From IMG/VR virus record IMGVR_UViG_3300044844_000500, positions 1 to 62,839 of that record: a stretch of DNA of 62,839 nucleotides. The stretch is one strand, 5' to 3'. The notes under the pieces are model-generated. The model made no database searches. It was not told the origin of the DNA and saw nothing but the letters and a program-made list of their open reading frames with translations. Origin of the DNA: a virus. This document shows positions 40,966-48,869 of the stretch, one piece after another (the stretch's first letter is position 1; the number at the start of each line of letters is the position of its first letter). The translations under genes were made by a program, and so were the position numbers.

Positions 40966-41267
40966 TACGCAGCAGCCCCGCCCTCAAAAAGCAGCGTCAC
41001 ACTGGTGATCTCGGCCGAGCTCAGGTCAATATAGATCCCGTTCTCAAATAAGATCCCCATGTCGGGGATGATGAGATCCTGCGAGCCAATTGCTGCGGGC
41101 GACGACAACGTCAACTTGGCCGTACCACCACTCGTGCTCCCGTCCTTGAGAGTAATCGTGGCAGAGGTAGCCGTGTGCGTGAAGTAGACCCCCAGCAAAC
41201 GCGTGCGGCCAGAGACCGCTGCCGCAGCAGCAGTCTTCCGTACCGACTGAATGTTGCTGAAGCTCAT
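40965..41267 (-). CDS. Small beta-sandwich structural protein (100 aa)
   Basis: An N-terminal arm (SFSNIQSVRKTAAAAAVSGR) leads into strands (RLLGVYFTHTATSATITLKD, AKLTLSSPAAIGSQDLIIPD, EITSVTLLFEGG). This pattern fits a capsid decoration or tail accessory subunit and is similar in layout to 27252-27584. The ATG is 12 bases past the end of the 236-aa gene. Confidence 0.7.
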   Translation of the reverse strand: MSFSNIQSVRKTAAAAAVSGRTRLLGVYFTHTATSATITLKDGSTSGGTAKLTLSSPAAIGSQDLIIPDMGILFENGIYIDLSSAEITSVTLLFEGGAAA

Positions 41268-41279
41268 GACGGCCTCCTA

Positions 41280-41990
41280 TTAACGGGTGGCCGCTGCGAA
41301 GATGTAGTCAACAGTGGTCGTCCGAGTCCCCGTGGCACTGCCCGACAGCGACATGGCGGCAAGCGCCAGCTCGGTCGTCGGAATGTTAGTGCTGTGATAA
41401 GCAACCTGGGTGCGGTCGATGTAGAAGAACACTTGGCCCGTGCCCACGACCCGAATGCCTAGCGTCACATACGTGTTGTCAACGAGGTCAATACCCGAGT
41501 CCGTGGAGGTTTCGGTGCCGCCCGACTCGGTCTTGCACAGGATCGATGCATTGCCGTCGTCGATCTGGAAGCAGATCCGATCGGCAGCGGTCAGCATGTT
41601 CTCGGGGTTGGTCGCAAAGTTTACCGTCAGGCCCACGCAAATGTCGGTCTGATCAGCGTCGTTGCACTTGATTTTGGTCTCAAACCAAAGCGACTTGTCC
41701 GCTTGCGCTTTGAAGATCTCATTGCCCTGCACCGACGCGCCGTCGTTGTCGGTCGTAGCGGCAGAGGTCAGCTCGAGAACACCGTTGACAATATCCGCGC
41801 CAATGCCGGCCGAGGCTCCAGAGTCTTTGACCACGGTCCAGTCATTGGTCGAATCCAGCGCAACAGCCGTGAAGTCGTCCATGTACGTGACGACGTCAGT
41901 GTCAACAGCGGTGGTGAGATCGGTGCCCCAGGCACCGGTTGCGCCTTTTCCAGAGTACTGGAGCGGGCCGGAGTAGTGGGTAGCAGCCAT
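41280..41990 (-). CDS. Jelly-roll structural protein, possible capsid decoration (236 aa)
   Basis: GAGGAAAG precedes the ATG at 41990. After MAATHYSGPLQYSGKG the sequence has a concanavalin/laminin-G-like series of strands (NDWTVVKDSGASAGIGADIV, KSLWFETKIKCNDADQTDIC, TYVTLGIRVVGTGQVFFYID). Proteins of this family occur directly downstream of the major capsid protein in other phages and are found in virions. It lies after the MCP terminator, so it may be made at a lower or different level. Confidence 0.75.
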   Translation of the reverse strand: MAATHYSGPLQYSGKGATGAWGTDLTTAVDTDVVTYMDDFTAVALDSTNDWTVVKDSGASAGIGADIVNGVLELTSAATTDNDGASVQGNEIFKAQADKSLWFETKIKCNDADQTDICVGLTVNFATNPENMLTAADRICFQIDDGNASILCKTESGGTETSTDSGIDLVDNTYVTLGIRVVGTGQVFFYIDRTQVAYHSTNIPTTELALAAMSLSGSATGTRTTTVDYIFAAATR

Positions 41991-42105
41991 AACTTTCCTC
42001 ACATGCGAGTGATAGTGCGCCTGTCTGCATGTCGTCAGCCGGGACTGTCAGACGCACCGAGAATGACCCCGGAATGCCCTCAATATACTCGATGTTGAGG
42101 GAAAG

Positions 42106-42130
42106 AAAAAGGGGGCCGAAGCCCCCTTTT
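42106..42130 (-). terminator. Strong bidirectional-looking terminator after the major capsid gene
   Basis: A perfect GGGGGC / GCCCCC stem (42111-42116 with 42121-42126) and a four-base loop (TTCG as read on the minus strand) is flanked by five A and four T, so it works in either direction. It lies 9-34 bases past the MCP stop and would raise the relative amount of the head-gene transcript. Confidence 0.9.
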
Positions 42131-42138
42131 CTAGGCCA

Positions 42139-43044
42139 TCAGGCCCCAGGCGATCCAAACAAGCCGCGCGGATCGCTAAAGCCGAAGCTGTAGCGCTCGC
42201 GAGCCTTGTAGCGGACGTTGCCAGTGTCGAAGTCGCCCTCGAAACCGGTCTTGATCGCCACGCGCGAGAACATCTTCATGCCGTTCGGCGCATCGGTCTT
42301 GATGAACCATGCGTCGGGGTCGGTCAGGAAGTGGTTCACAGTGTAGCCCTGCGGAACCATGCCCATGTTCCGAACCGCGTTGATGTCGTTGTCAGCCGTG
42401 CCAACACGAAGCGTGGACTTCATGATGCGGTCGGCAGTAAACATCAGCTCTTTCGGAATGATGAGCTTTAGGCCCTGAACAGCGATCTTCAGGCCACGCT
42501 CGTCCGTGAACGCGGCGATGTCGATCAGCGCCTGCTCAAGGGAGGTCTCAGACAGGTCAGCCGGAACGGTCAGCTCGTTCTTCAGGTCCGGGCCGCCCAG
42601 GGTCGGGTGATCCAGAGCACAAAGAGGCTTGCCGTCACCGCCGATCGAGGTGTCGAACGCGCCATTGAGCACGGCCGCCGCCTTGATCTGCTTGGTCTGC
42701 GACATCGAACGGGCCAGCGCCTTGGTGTAACGCGCAGACAGACGATCGTAGAGGTTGTCCTCCACGGCTTCTTCGGTCAGCGAGAACGCCAGCGCGATGG
42801 TCTCGTGCGTGTAGCGAGCGGTGTAGACTTCTTGCGCTTGGTCGTATGCAACGCCAGCACCTTCGGTCTTGACCGGAGCCTCGCCGAAGCCCGATTCCAT
42901 CACCTCTTCCTCGAACGCGCGGTCAGAGGTCTCGATTGCATAAATTTCGGTGTGTTCCTGCTCGTAGTTTTTGTACTCCAAGCCGAACAGAGCATTGAGA
43001 CCGGGCTCAAGCTCTTTCACCAGTTGTGCACGTGAAATTGCCAT
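42139..43044 (-). CDS. Major capsid protein (Mu gpT-like, HK97 fold expected)
   Basis: MAISRAQLVKELEPGLNALF is followed by EYKNYEQEHTEIYAIETSD, ARYTHETIALAFSLTEEAVE, LYDRLSARYTKALARSMSQT and near the end YKARERYSFGFSDPRGLFG. This corresponds to the Mu-like major head subunit (gpT) group, which takes the HK97 fold. At 301 aa it is of usual length. It is followed by a strong terminator and preceded by a decoration-like protein and scaffold, the typical head-gene order. Confidence 0.93.
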   Translation of the reverse strand: MAISRAQLVKELEPGLNALFGLEYKNYEQEHTEIYAIETSDRAFEEEVMESGFGEAPVKTEGAGVAYDQAQEVYTARYTHETIALAFSLTEEAVEDNLYDRLSARYTKALARSMSQTKQIKAAAVLNGAFDTSIGGDGKPLCALDHPTLGGPDLKNELTVPADLSETSLEQALIDIAAFTDERGLKIAVQGLKLIIPKELMFTADRIMKSTLRVGTADNDINAVRNMGMVPQGYTVNHFLTDPDAWFIKTDAPNGMKMFSRVAIKTGFEGDFDTGNVRYKARERYSFGFSDPRGLFGSPGA

Positions 43045-43046
43045 GA

Positions 43047-43628
43047 TTAAGCTCCTTGACCGGCAACACCAGCACTACCGTACAGGTGCTCGTTAATCTT
43101 CACCACAACCACAGCATTGGTGCCAAAAGTGTTGCCTGGAACATCCCACAGGCCAACAATCTTCAGGTTCAATGCGGCCGTTTTGTCAATGGTGGACGAA
43201 TCCAGTTCCATCGTCGAAACGCCCGTGGTCGTGCTACCGCCGGTACCCACAACGTCAGCGTTCATCCCCACTTGAGTCTGAGCAACCGACTCATCTACTT
43301 GGATGATGAACAACTGGTTGGGATCATCAATCACGTCGGCGATGATCTTGCCTTGCGTGATGTTGATCGAACCTGGATAAAAATTCTTCCAAGTCGGCTT
43401 GCCAGTGGTTGGGTCAATGTAATTGCAGCCGTTAAACACACCCACCGCAGCGGTATGGGTTGCAGGTGCAAACTTGACGAGGTAACCGTCATAAACGGTG
43501 ACCAAGTCGCCTTGGTAAATCGCCCCGGACTGGTTATCGGCAATCTCGTATCCGTACTGCTTTTGGCCGCCAGTGGCGGACAGATTGCCGAGGGCACGCA
43601 GACCAAAGGGCTTGTCAACATTAGCCAT
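43047..43628 (-). CDS. Head decoration-like protein (193 aa)
   Basis: The start NVDKPFGLRALGNLSATGGQ and then YQGDLVTVYDGYLVKFAPAT, VGVFNGCNYIDPTTGKPTWK and FIIQVDESVAQTQVGMNADV place it with the small capsid-associated proteins encoded next to gpT-like MCPs in many phages. It is probably a capsid cement or vertex protein. It ends 2 bases before the MCP start. Confidence 0.8.
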   Translation of the reverse strand: MANVDKPFGLRALGNLSATGGQKQYGYEIADNQSGAIYQGDLVTVYDGYLVKFAPATHTAAVGVFNGCNYIDPTTGKPTWKNFYPGSINITQGKIIADVIDDPNQLFIIQVDESVAQTQVGMNADVVGTGGSTTTGVSTMELDSSTIDKTAALNLKIVGLWDVPGNTFGTNAVVVVKINEHLYGSAGVAGQGA

Positions 43629-43649
43629 TTGATGGTTCCTTCAAAGGGG

Positions 43650-44144
43650 TTACTGGTCTTTCGACCCGCCAAATGAGACTCGAGATCTGCGGGTTGGGCG
43701 TTCGATGACCATGCTCGAATGCGCATTGGCCTTCATCAGCTCATTGTCCGCAGCTTGAAGCTGATCTCCCGCTCGTTGTTGGTAGTACGCGTTTCGTTCC
43801 TGAACTGTCTCTTCGGGGATACGGGCCAGAAGAAGGGCACCGACGCTAATCACGCCAGCATGCCGACCATCTTCAGGACTGGATGAGTGAAAGTCAGGGT
43901 ATTCATCGGCACGTACCAGTTCGTAGCCTTCGCGAAGACGGCCTGCGACGTTGGTACGGTCTTGAATGCCTGCTGATTCAGCTCGAATCCAGCGGTGTTT
44001 GTATCCGGGAGGCGGCTCAGGTGCATCAAGCCGCGAAGGTGCCTGCCACGGACGACGTCGCGTAATCTTCGCGCGAAGCTCTGCGTCTCGCGAAGTACGG
44101 TTAAGAGCTGGAGCAGCTCCTACTACAGGTTTAACGTCACTCAT
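43650..44144 (-). CDS. Capsid-assembly-associated protein (164 aa)
   Basis: AAGGAG precedes the ATG at 44144. The conserved-looking part is RPWQAPSRLDAPEPPPGYKH, RWIRAESAGIQDRTNVAGRL and REGYELVRADEYPDF, followed by a charged helix (ERNAYYQQRAGDQLQAADNE) and a basic tail (RPTRRSRVSF). It is found between scaffold and MCP in related phages. Function in assembly is inferred. Confidence 0.75.
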   Translation of the reverse strand: MSDVKPVVGAAPALNRTSRDAELRAKITRRRPWQAPSRLDAPEPPPGYKHRWIRAESAGIQDRTNVAGRLREGYELVRADEYPDFHSSSPEDGRHAGVISVGALLLARIPEETVQERNAYYQQRAGDQLQAADNELMKANAHSSMVIERPTRRSRVSFGGSKDQ

Positions 44145-44146
44145 GA

Positions 44147-45076
44147 TCACTCCTTCACGTACTTGGCGTATTCCTCAAGCGGAACACCCAGTTTTTTGGC
44201 AATGGCCACCTGACTTGGAGTCAGACGTACCGTGCGGCGTGCAGCTTGGTTGATCCCGGAAGACCGGGAAGCGGGTGCGACCGGCTGCACGTTACGCGCC
44301 GCCCCGTTTTGCGCACCGGAAAACTTCTTTGGAAAAGCGTCCCGGATACGTCGATCCAATTCATGATAGTACTCGTCAGAGCTGGCGTCAAACCCCTCCG
44401 CCTCAATTAGCTGACGGTGTATGCCCCACGCAGCATGTGTCATGGCCGTATCGCGCCCATACCACGGGTTGCGCTCCGCCCAATCCTCTACCTTTGGATC
44501 GACCTGACGTTGCTGCTGTGCAGGCTGTTGATATGCCACCTGCTGCGCGGCTTGCTGCTGTTGCGCTACAAGATTCTGCTCATAGGCTTGGCGCTGCGCA
44601 TTTTGCGCCTGGACAGAGGCCTGCTCCATTGTCAGCGAAGTCAGGCGCTGTTGTGCCTCTGTTTCCGTGTCAACGTCGCCTTCTTCGCGCGCTTTGCGAA
44701 TGATCTGCTTAAGCGCCATGACCTGCGTTTCAATACGGCCCGTAGCCTCGGCCACGCGCTGCTGATCCGTGTTCAGGTACTGGTATTCAAGCTGCTGGGC
44801 CCGCGCCTGTACGTTTCGTGCGTAATCAAGTGCCGCCTGCTCGCGTCGCTGCGTCTCCCGCAGCCGCGCCGTCAGTTTGTCGATCCGTTTTTTGACGTTT
44901 TCGCTGTATTGATCCAGCTCGCCTCGGTCACCGTGATCACTTTGATCGCCGCTGGGGGCAACAACCTCCGGGGGCTGTGGCTTGTCAATGACTTCTGCCT
45001 GCCCGTCCTCACTAAGCCTGACGGTGGCGGGTGCTTCGTCCTCTCCAATCTTAAACTCCAACTGCTCACCACTCAT
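44147..45076 (-). CDS. Scaffolding protein (309 aa)
   Basis: Acidic N-terminus, then a long coiled coil (SENVKKRIDKLTARLRETQR, YARNVQARAQQLEYQYLNTD), a Gln-rich middle (VAQQQQAAQQVAYQQPAQQQ) and a C-terminal part with NPWYGRDTAMTHAAWGIH, DEYYHELDRRIRDAFPKKF and LTPSQVAIAKKLGVPLEEYA. This is the pattern of phage scaffolds that leave or are degraded before packaging, and the position between portal and MCP supports it. Confidence 0.87.
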   Translation of the reverse strand: MSGEQLEFKIGEDEAPATVRLSEDGQAEVIDKPQPPEVVAPSGDQSDHGDRGELDQYSENVKKRIDKLTARLRETQRREQAALDYARNVQARAQQLEYQYLNTDQQRVAEATGRIETQVMALKQIIRKAREEGDVDTETEAQQRLTSLTMEQASVQAQNAQRQAYEQNLVAQQQQAAQQVAYQQPAQQQRQVDPKVEDWAERNPWYGRDTAMTHAAWGIHRQLIEAEGFDASSDEYYHELDRRIRDAFPKKFSGAQNGAARNVQPVAPASRSSGINQAARRTVRLTPSQVAIAKKLGVPLEEYAKYVKE

Positions 45077-45087
45077 GATGCTCTCCT

Positions 45088-45555
45088 TTACATGTGCAGA
45101 ATGTTTTCTGGATCACTGACCACGCCCAAAACCTCGTCGTCATTGATCAAACGGATCTCCCCACCATCGATGGGAATGCGTGCGCCTGCATATCGGCCGA
45201 AAATGATCCAGTCCCCCTCCTTGCACCACGCGCCGGTGGGAAATTTGGACTCATCGTTGTACGCCAGACTGCCAACCTTCAATACGTAGCCGCAAACGGT
45301 CGCAAGATTGGATTTGCGCTGAGTCTCCTCGGCCAAAACAATTCCGCCCTTGCTTTTTTCCGCGCCACGATAAGGAAGAATCGCGATCCGCCAACCTGTA
45401 GGCGTTGGGATACGATCCAGTACAGTCTCATGAAGCTTTGACGGGTCAAAGCCGTCCTCGGTATACGAGTCCTCAAGCCTTGGTCCCTTGTTCTCAGCCT
45501 CTTCGCGCCACTTGCGCTCCAATGCCGTCAAGCTTTCGTCTGCTACAGCTTCCAT
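45088..45555 (-). CDS. GroES-like co-chaperonin (155 aa)
   Basis: Ribosome site AGGAG before the second ATG (45555) decides the start. From about residue 45 the chaperonin-10 fold can be read: RIPTPTGWRIAILPYRGAEK, then SKGGIVLAEETQRKSNL, ATVCGYVLKVG, GDWIIFGRYAGARIPID and EIRLINDDEVLGVV. This equals a GroES domain with an N-terminal extension; the mobile-loop region is SKGGIVLAEETQRKSN, in the expected place. Like T4 gp31 it could team with host GroEL to fold the capsid protein. It lies between portal and scaffold. Confidence 0.88.
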   Translation of the reverse strand: MEAVADESLTALERKWREEAENKGPRLEDSYTEDGFDPSKLHETVLDRIPTPTGWRIAILPYRGAEKSKGGIVLAEETQRKSNLATVCGYVLKVGSLAYNDESKFPTGAWCKEGDWIIFGRYAGARIPIDGGEIRLINDDEVLGVVSDPENILHM

Positions 45556-45564
45556 CTGCATCTC

Positions 45565-45762
45565 CTAGTCAAGAAGGTCTTCGTCCGAATGCTTTTTCAA
45601 AAGCCCTTTCACGGATTCTTCGACCATCCTCAACCCTTCGAGCCGTCCCATCATGAAGCGATAGCGCTCCATGTCGGCAATCGTGCCGTTTAGCACGATC
45701 TGCTCTGACTGATGCTGTAGCTTTCTGACTTCTTTCAGAACTGCTTCTGCAAATTCGAGCAT
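45565..45762 (-). CDS. Small conserved helical protein (65 aa)
   Basis: MLEFAEAVLKEVRKLQHQSE, ADMERYRFMMGRLEGLRMVE and GLLKKHSDEDLLD form two amphipathic helices. The GRLEGLR...LLKKH pattern is common in phages between portal and capsid genes. It is followed by the GroES-like gene after 9 bases, whose ribosome site overlaps the stop (CTAGGAG). Confidence 0.75.
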   Translation of the reverse strand: MLEFAEAVLKEVRKLQHQSEQIVLNGTIADMERYRFMMGRLEGLRMVEESVKGLLKKHSDEDLLD

Positions 45763-45778
45763 GGTGATTCCATGAAAG

Positions 45779-45801
45779 CAGTCGGTTTACCACACCGACT
45801 G
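45779..45801 (-). other. Stable hairpin between the portal-side gene and the GroES cluster
   Basis: CAGTCGGT and ACCGACTG pair over 8 bp with a 7-base loop, just upstream of the 65-aa gene. Only a short CTTTC follows, so it is a weak or attenuating terminator, or an mRNA processing/stability site separating portal from scaffold expression. Confidence 0.55.
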
Positions 45802-45819
45802 AAAGCGGTCTTACAGAGC

Positions 45820-46092
45820 CTAGTATATGCGAACCGGGCGATTGCCGTCCTTCTTTTTGACAATCTGCACAGCCTTCTGCACTCCTTTGGGCGTCGAAAT
45901 CATCGTTCCGCCCTTGGCCATCTTGCGCGCCTTGCCCGCCTTCTCGTATGCAATAGCCGCCGCCTGCTTGGTGGCCGCTTTTACGCTCTTGGGCTTGCTC
46001 GTACCAAGCTTGCCCGACTCCTTGTACGATCGGACCATCTCACCAATGTTGGAACTAATGGTCTTTTGACTTGAACCACGTTTAAGCGGCAT
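45820..46092 (-). CDS. Small basic protein, MPLKxGSSQKTIS family (90 aa)
   Basis: AAGGAG precedes the ATG at 46092. MPLKRGSSQKTISSNIGEMV is a well-known N-terminus of small phage proteins that usually continue with KPQKQAVAIALxKARK; here it is SKPKSVKAATKQAAAIAYEK followed by ARKMAKGGTMIS and a basic end. The family (related to DUF6496, as I recall) has no known function. It overlaps the portal stop by 11 bases and carries the recurring MAKGG motif. Confidence 0.8.
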   Translation of the reverse strand: MPLKRGSSQKTISSNIGEMVRSYKESGKLGTSKPKSVKAATKQAAAIAYEKAGKARKMAKGGTMISTPKGVQKAVQIVKKKDGNRPVRIY

Positions 46093-48409
46093 TTCTAGCT
46101 CCTTGAGATTGCATGGTCTTGACTTCCTGCAAGCGCAGGCGTTGCTGGTTGAGCTGATTGTTCTGCTGAAGCTTTTGTTGGTCAAGTCCCAAGCGCTGTT
46201 GCTCCATCTGAATGCGTTGTTGATCGGCCTGCGCACGCTGTTGAATCTCCATGCGTTTCAGTTCGATCAACGGATCCTCTCCACCCTCGCCAGAAAGCTT
46301 GCCTTGCAGGTCTTTCATCTCCTGCATGTACGTCGCAACCTTGATGGCGACCATGCCTTCCTTCTGGATTGGCGAAACCATGCGGTCAGGATCAGTGCCA
46401 TACGTCTTGAAGAGGTCTGCTTCCACATCCTCCTCCGCTTTCAGCCGGATGTGCTCCAAAATATGCTTTTGCAACTCCATTGCCGACATCGGATTGGACT
46501 GCAAGAGCGGTGACATGCCCATCATCAGGTGTGCGGCGATGTGTGCATCATGTTGCTGGCCTGCAAACGCCTTCAACTTCATGCCGTTCAGTACATCGCT
46601 GTTCTCGGCCGCCGGATCACGGGGCATATTCGTGTTTTGGGGCATCAAAATGCCGTCGATATCCCGAATGTTGAGCGCCGCGTACATCCGATAGTACGCC
46701 TCGTACATGTTGTGCATGTTCGGCGCGCTCTGGGCAAGCTGCAACTGCATCTGAGCAAGCTGAATACGCTGCGCAGTGCTGAAAATGTTGGGATCGGCCA
46801 CCGGCTGGACCGAAACCATGCGACTGAAGTCCGCCTTTTTGATTCGGCGGCTTGCTCCAGGCACATCGTAGGGGTATTCGTCCGGCAAATAGTACGCAAA
46901 GCCCTCAAAAAGCAGTCTGAACTCGAGCGTTTGCGCATAATGAAGCCGTTTGTGGATGCTCGACATCACCATCGAGCCCCGTTCCAGGAGCGCAAGCGTC
47001 GTTCCGACCTGCGCGTACTGGTTTCCATCCCCCACTTGCATGTCCGCTGTGCTCGAAAGCCGCTTTCCAGCGTCCACCAAGAAGCCCAACAGCGCAAAAA
47101 GCACTTGACTGGGCTCTTTGTAGGGCAGCGGCATGAGCGACGCGCTCAATTCCGCCCCACCCGCATCAATATCGCGCCATTCCCCAGGCTGGATCGGGTC
47201 CGAATCGTCCGCGATCCGCGCGCCTTTGGCCTTGAACCCCGCCGGCAGGTTCGCCAGCGTGCCCGCATCGATCAATTGGCGCAGCGCACTGGTCGCTGCC
47301 TTGGACAAACCACCAATCAAGTGCACAAAACCAAGGCCATAGGCCCCCGGACCCTCAACCAAGACGTAGTGAACGAAGTAGTTCCGACGATTTTTTTGCT
47401 CGTCGTTCTCTTTCCAGTTCCTCCGAATGCCTATAACCTGCAACGAATCCTCGGCCAAGGTCACCACATAGGGCAACTTCACCCCAGTTGGGTTGCCATC
47501 TTCGTCCTTGTCCTCAAAACCAGGGATGTCTAGGTCAACCAACTGCTCAAGCAAGAACACTTCGCCCACGTCATCGGTCGGCTGCACGCCCACAACCTTG
47601 TCCGTTGCCGCTTGGATGGGGCTCGGATCGGCTGGCGCGGCCGACGTTTCCACCGGGATGTCCAAGTACTCACCCGCAAGCACCCGCTTTTTGTACTCGT
47701 TCGAATCCATCGCGATGCGATGCGTCAGTCGCGGGCACTGGGACACGACACTTGAGCCGTTATACGGGATGTACACGTCATCGGCCAAGCAAAGCTTGGA
47801 CACCATGCGCTTTAGCTGATGGTCGTAGTAGACCTTCTTGAACGTCGAGCCGCCGTAGCCGGTGTAAAAGAGGAGCTGGTCGAACTCGGGCGTGTACTCT
47901 TCCATCACGGTCGTGATTTGGTAGTTCATAAAGTCCTGCACGCGACCTGCCTGCTGGTACTTCTCGACCGTTTCTTTGCCCATGATTTGCGTGCGCACAG
48001 GGCCACCCGCCGGCAGGAGCTCTTTCAAAGCCTGCGCCTGGAACTGGATGATCGCTTCCATCAGCATGGGATGAGCGACGCCCGCCGCGCCCCGGAAGGG
48101 CTTCGTGCGCTCTTCCATCCGCAAGCCCAAAAGATCAAGGCCCTTGGCGAACATGTTTTCCCAGTCGGACCGCGAACCCTTGTCCGCTTCGAACATCGCC
48201 GATACGTCGATCGAGATCTTGGCCAAAGCCTCCGGCTCGATCACACCCGCGAGGTTGGCGTAGAAGTCAACCTCCTCAGCTTCGTCGCTTCCGATTTCGA
48301 TTGTCGCGCCGCCGTCTTCGTCGATCTCGATTTCAATGTCAACTGGCTCGTCTTCGAGCGCGATGATCCCGAGTGACGGGGCAGGATTTACAGACTTGTC
48401 GATAGGCAT
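46082..48409 (-). CDS. Portal protein (775 aa)
   Basis: After an acidic N-terminus (VDIEIEIDEDGGATIEIGSD), residues 80-300 contain MFAKGLDLLGLRMEERTKPF, GVAHPMLMEAIIQFQAQALK, QIMGKETVEKYQQAGRVQDF and MEEYTPEFDQLLFYTGYGGS, typical of large podovirus-like portals. The C-terminal region is a very long Gln-rich helix (RAQADQQRIQMEQQRLGLDQ) that probably forms a barrel inside the capsid. It is preceded by DUF5872-like genes and followed by small head genes. Confidence 0.92.
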   Translation of the reverse strand: MPIDKSVNPAPSLGIIALEDEPVDIEIEIDEDGGATIEIGSDEAEEVDFYANLAGVIEPEALAKISIDVSAMFEADKGSRSDWENMFAKGLDLLGLRMEERTKPFRGAAGVAHPMLMEAIIQFQAQALKELLPAGGPVRTQIMGKETVEKYQQAGRVQDFMNYQITTVMEEYTPEFDQLLFYTGYGGSTFKKVYYDHQLKRMVSKLCLADDVYIPYNGSSVVSQCPRLTHRIAMDSNEYKKRVLAGEYLDIPVETSAAPADPSPIQAATDKVVGVQPTDDVGEVFLLEQLVDLDIPGFEDKDEDGNPTGVKLPYVVTLAEDSLQVIGIRRNWKENDEQKNRRNYFVHYVLVEGPGAYGLGFVHLIGGLSKAATSALRQLIDAGTLANLPAGFKAKGARIADDSDPIQPGEWRDIDAGGAELSASLMPLPYKEPSQVLFALLGFLVDAGKRLSSTADMQVGDGNQYAQVGTTLALLERGSMVMSSIHKRLHYAQTLEFRLLFEGFAYYLPDEYPYDVPGASRRIKKADFSRMVSVQPVADPNIFSTAQRIQLAQMQLQLAQSAPNMHNMYEAYYRMYAALNIRDIDGILMPQNTNMPRDPAAENSDVLNGMKLKAFAGQQHDAHIAAHLMMGMSPLLQSNPMSAMELQKHILEHIRLKAEEDVEADLFKTYGTDPDRMVSPIQKEGMVAIKVATYMQEMKDLQGKLSGEGGEDPLIELKRMEIQQRAQADQQRIQMEQQRLGLDQQKLQQNNQLNQQRLRLQEVKTMQSQGARNAA

Positions 48410-48424
48410 GATGTGTCCTTGGCG

Positions 48425-48658
48425 TTATCTAAAACGCGCGGTCTTCTTGGCAATGGCCTTGGGCTGTTTGACGAACTGCTTGCCAGCGGCCTTGCCTGCC
48501 CGCTTGGCTCTTGTGGTCGCTGCGTATTCTTGCGGGGACAAGGACTTGATGGCGGCCTCCGGCAGATAGCGCTCGCCGGTCTTAGAGGATGGCTTACCGC
48601 TCTTGGTCCGCCATTTTTGGGCGGTCCAATTTTTCAGGCTTTGCTGCGGCGCTTTCAA
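48425..48658 (-). CDS. DUF5872-like basic protein, copy 2 (77 aa)
   Basis: Nearly the same protein as at 30595-30825: MKAPQQSLKNWTAQKWRTKS, ERYLPEAAIKSLSPQEYAAT and KQFVKQPKAIAKKTARFR. The copies differ at about a third of positions, so the duplication is not recent or the copies came from different sources. It overlaps its partner gene by 4 bases as in copy 1. Confidence 0.87.
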   Translation of the reverse strand: MKAPQQSLKNWTAQKWRTKSGKPSSKTGERYLPEAAIKSLSPQEYAATTRAKRAGKAAGKQFVKQPKAIAKKTARFR

Positions 48659-48855
48659 TCTTTATACCCTCCGCCCTTGGCCTTGTACTGCTTCGCCAAG
48701 AGCTGGGCTTTTCTCGCGGACCACTGGCCTGCGGCCGTACCTTGCGTTGCCGAGGCCTTGATCCTGCTGAACAAAGCTTTCCGCATGCCGGGCTTCGTGT
48801 AGTTGCCTGCTTGGTTCACGCGGCTCTTACTTGCTTTGGTGCTCTTGGTTGCCAT
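48655..48855 (-). CDS. Small basic protein NYTKPGMRK...WSARKAQLLA family, copy 2 (66 aa)
   Basis: I start it at the ATG at 48855 by alignment with copy 1; a GTG at 48873 overlapping the 1426-aa stop (GTGA) would add six residues. It reads NQAGNYTKPGMRKALFSRIK, GQWSARKAQLLAKQYKAKGG and GYKD. It directly follows the 1426-aa gene and precedes the portal. Confidence 0.82.
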   Translation of the reverse strand: MATKSTKASKSRVNQAGNYTKPGMRKALFSRIKASATQGTAAGQWSARKAQLLAKQYKAKGGGYKD

Positions 48856-48869
48856 GGCTGTGCCTTCGC

